A DNA stretch of 25,060 nt from Gammaproteobacteria bacterium. GTDB lineage: Bacteria > Pseudomonadota > Gammaproteobacteria > UBA5335 > SLRW01. Of the stretch, positions 24,334 through 25,060 are shown in pieces (the stretch's first letter is position 1; the number at the start of each line of letters is the position of its first letter). The DNA is taken from positions 1 through 25,060 of the forward strand of contig SLRW01000086.1 in NCBI GenBank assembly GCA_007130745.1, given 5' to 3'. Under the pieces are notes generated by a model that searched no databases, was not told where the DNA came from, and was given only the letters and a program-made list of their open reading frames with translations. The position numbers were made by a program, and so were the translations under genes.

Positions 24334-25060
24334 GCGAAAGGCCGGGGAATATCCTCCGGGCGGTCCTGGGTAATAAAATGCGTGGTGCCAGGCATTTCCA
24401 CCACCTTGAGGTGTTCACCGGCCTCCTGAGCACTGACCAGCATGGAGGCCCGGTGCAGAATGCGCTCATCCTCACCGACAAGGATATAGCCGGGCGCACA
24501 GGCCCGATATTCATACAGCCCTGTGCCCGCCATCCAGTCATTGATGTCGGCCGCATTAGTGAGCAGTGTCGCGTAACGCTTGGGGTTGAAAAACATTTGG
24601 CTGAGCAATTCGCGCTTGCGCCCGCTGACCTTGCCGAAGACTTTGCGGGCATAGGTATCAAACGGAATCCGCTTGATCAGAGGCATGGTGAAAGGCAACA
24701 GCCAGCGCGCCACCGGATTGAAGCTGCGTTTGAGCGCACGATGCGGCTCGGCCTGCGGCAACACCGGCGCCTCCAGTACGGTTTCGATCTGCCGTTCACT
24801 GTCGCAGTGTAATTCCTGGCGCTGATTTGCCGCCGTGATAACCACGGCGCCACCGCGTGAATGTCCGTGCAGACGAATCCTGTCAGTGGTGGGCAGGTGT
24901 TCCAGCGCCTGGTTCAGCACATCGGCATCATAGGCAATAGTGGCCACCGGGTGTGACGGGGGGCGGGCCCAGGCCGGTGAGGTGGGCGCCAGACCCGCCA
25001 CCGGGGGATGATAATCGGCACTGGTCAGCAGAATCAGCTCGCAGGCCGGATCACTGTACA
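24330..25060 (-). CDS. Alpha/beta hydrolase, 5' end outside window
   Basis: The reading frame is open to the right edge, so the true start lies outside; a GTG at 25001 is in frame but probably internal. The visible residues contain a strand (CELILLTSADYHPP) and then the nucleophile elbow LHGHSRGGAVV, with the Ser in a GxSxG motif. A central lid-like segment follows (about residues 90-170). The C-terminal acid is in LVGEDERIL and the His in GTTHFITQDRPEDI. This is the canonical Ser-Asp-His order of alpha/beta hydrolases. The substrate cannot be predicted. Its stop overlaps the dapC stop by 4 nt in convergent orientation. Confidence 0.8.
   Translation of the reverse strand, partial: YSDPACELILLTSADYHPPVAGLAPTSPAWARPPSHPVATIAYDADVLNQALEHLPTTDRIRLHGHSRGGAVVITAANQRQELHCDSERQIETVLEAPVLPQAEPHRALKRSFNPVARWLLPFTMPLIKRIPFDTYARKVFGKVSGRKRELLSQMFFNPKRYATLLTNAADINDWMAGTGLYEYRACAPGYILVGEDERILHRASMLVSAQEAGEHLKVVEMPGTTHFITQDRPEDIPRPFA

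Noticed and set aside
24819..24840. GGCGCTGATTTGCCGC similar to the interspersed repeat
   Set aside because: It is inside the hydrolase coding region and shares only the short core, so chance is sufficient.

Overview
This window is a core-genome segment of a Gram-negative gammaproteobacterium with high G+C (near 60% by eye). It carries the conserved rpsB-to-dnaE block of translation, isoprenoid, envelope and lipid A genes. The map-glnD-dapC arrangement on the other strand suggests a non-enteric lineage. I cannot name a genus from sequence alone.

Layout. On the minus strand, in order of transcription, are rpsB, tsf, pyrH, frr, uppS, cdsA, dxr, rseP, bamA, skp, fabZ, lpxA, lpxB, rnhB, dnaE, rpsO and pnp (19225 down to 1; pnp runs off the left edge). 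A promoter with an extended -10 and a GC-rich discriminator lies about 260 bp upstream of rpsB. A second sigma70-like promoter lies between dnaE and rpsO. On the plus strand map, glnD and dapC follow (19574-24333). A 5'-truncated alpha/beta hydrolase gene converges on dapC at the right edge.

How the genes work together. rpsB, tsf, pyrH and frr serve translation and UMP supply. dxr and uppS make isoprenoid precursors and the undecaprenyl carrier, and cdsA makes CDP-diacylglycerol. rseP, bamA and skp handle envelope stress signalling and outer-membrane protein assembly. fabZ, lpxA and lpxB serve fatty-acid and lipid A synthesis. rnhB and dnaE serve replication, and rpsO and pnp serve translation and RNA decay. 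Many genes overlap by 1-8 nt, which implies translational coupling.

Main oddities. (1) Ribosomal protein S2 has a tail of about 180 residues rich in Ala, Lys and Thr, resembling a histone-H1-like tail, with a 50-residue internal repeat. (2) LpxA has Met at the acyl-chain ruler position, which predicts C10 selectivity. (3) lpxD is missing from its usual place between skp and fabZ. (4) dnaE is followed by rpsO-pnp instead of accA. (5) A 100-bp element with perfect 10-bp terminal inverted repeats lies between fabZ and lpxA, and a relative of its end region lies between tsf and pyrH. No RNA genes, CRISPR arrays, insertion-sequence transposases or defence genes were seen.
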